Shown here in pieces: positions 5,104 through 5,303 of a stretch of 5,303 nt of DNA. Positions within the stretch are counted from its first letter, which is position 1; the number at the start of each line of letters is the position of its first letter. The stretch comes from Halorhodospira sp. (lineage in GTDB: Bacteria > Pseudomonadota > Gammaproteobacteria > Nitrococcales > Halorhodospiraceae), in NCBI GenBank assembly GCA_007121755.1, contig SKJZ01000199.1, forward strand, positions 1 to 5,303, given 5' to 3'. Both the position numbers and the translations under genes were made by a program. A model generated the notes under the pieces. That model was given only the letters and a program-made list of their open reading frames with translations. It did no database searches and was not told the DNA's origin.

Positions 5104-5303
5104 TCAGTGGTGATGGTGGTGGCCGTGGCTGCCGCCTTCCATCCGCTCTCCGCTCACTACCGGAAAGCGCACCGGCGTCTGTGTGCCGTCCTCGAAGATC
5201 AGGGTGACTTCCACCTCATCCCCCTCGGCGAGTTTGCGCTGCGGTCCGACCAGCATCAGGTGGAGCCCGCCCGGCTCGAAGGAGACGGCTTCGCCCGCCG
5301 GAA
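5104..5303 (-). CDS. PCu(A)C-family periplasmic copper chaperone, C-terminal part (5' end outside the window)
   Basis: Reading the minus strand from 5301 gives 65 residues to a TGA at 5106-5104. Seen: a cupredoxin-like ending with PGGLHLMLVGP, an acidic turn LAEGDEVEVTL, the strand IFEDGTQTPVRFPV, and a tail ending SHGHHHHH. The HLM (H-x-M) and the following GDxVxxTLxFEDG pattern are hallmarks of PCu(A)C proteins. These bind Cu(I) in the periplasm through Met and His ligands and help deliver copper to cytochrome c oxidase, often together with Sco. The His-rich tail is seen in some members and may bind Cu(II). The signal peptide and the first copper ligands should lie beyond position 5303. The gene converges with the EBP gene across the regulatory gap and seems unrelated to the lipoprotein operon. 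No start codon is visible, so the upstream neighbours cannot be judged. Confidence 0.9.
   Translation of the reverse strand, partial: PAGEAVSFEPGGLHLMLVGPQRKLAEGDEVEVTLIFEDGTQTPVRFPVVSGERMEGGSHGHHHHH

Noticed and set aside
4968..5207. 79-aa plus-strand reading frame across the repeat and terminator region
   Set aside because: No ribosome site or domain; it overlaps the copper chaperone gene on the other strand and is Ser/Gly/Arg-rich like a shadow frame.

Overview
GC-rich, typically Gram-negative window, most likely from a gammaproteobacterium. Two genes carry lipoprotein signals, and the window also holds a complete sigma-54 activator and a periplasmic copper chaperone. The species cannot be named from the sequence.

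Layout. (1) Positions 24-3629, + strand: three envelope genes in a row, probably one operon. They are a small LPP20-like lipoprotein (24-638), a 671-aa lipoprotein starting on the base after the first gene's stop codon (639-2654), and an unrecognised secreted protein of 305 aa (2712-3629). The large lipoprotein joins an LPP20/FlgT-N-like head, PEGA-like beta modules and a barrel-like C-terminus, so the first two genes look like related or partnered outer-membrane proteins. (2) Positions 3726-4673, + strand: a sigma-54 enhancer-binding protein (EBP) with an intact AAA+ domain and Fis-type HTH but no sensory domain, as in PspF. (3) Positions 4674-5103: 430 bases with no credible gene but much regulatory structure. 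(4) Positions 5104-5303, - strand: the 3' part of a PCu(A)C copper chaperone gene with a His-rich tail. It does not appear as a start-to-stop ORF because its start lies outside the window.

Main discovery candidate: the 4674-5103 gap. On the minus strand it holds, in order, a 20-bp tandem repeat (possible enhancer, 4991-5030), a near-consensus IHF site (4941-4953) and an excellent -24/-12 sigma-54 promoter (4855-4870). Downstream of the promoter there is no ORF. Instead there is a structured stretch of about 125 nt with three hairpins. Two of these can display ANGGAN hexaloops, and one reads CAGGGAUG, matching the CsrA/RsmA recognition element CANGGANG. I propose a sigma-54-dependent small RNA that may sequester a CsrA-family protein. 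It converges on the EBP gene, which could be its activator, and read-through would be antisense to that gene. The layout recalls CbrB/CrcZ of Pseudomonas, in which a sigma-54 activator gene neighbours a sigma-54-dependent sRNA, but the RNA motif here is CsrA-like rather than Crc/Hfq-like. The promoter motif is read directly from the sequence; the sRNA, its ligand and its activator are inferences.
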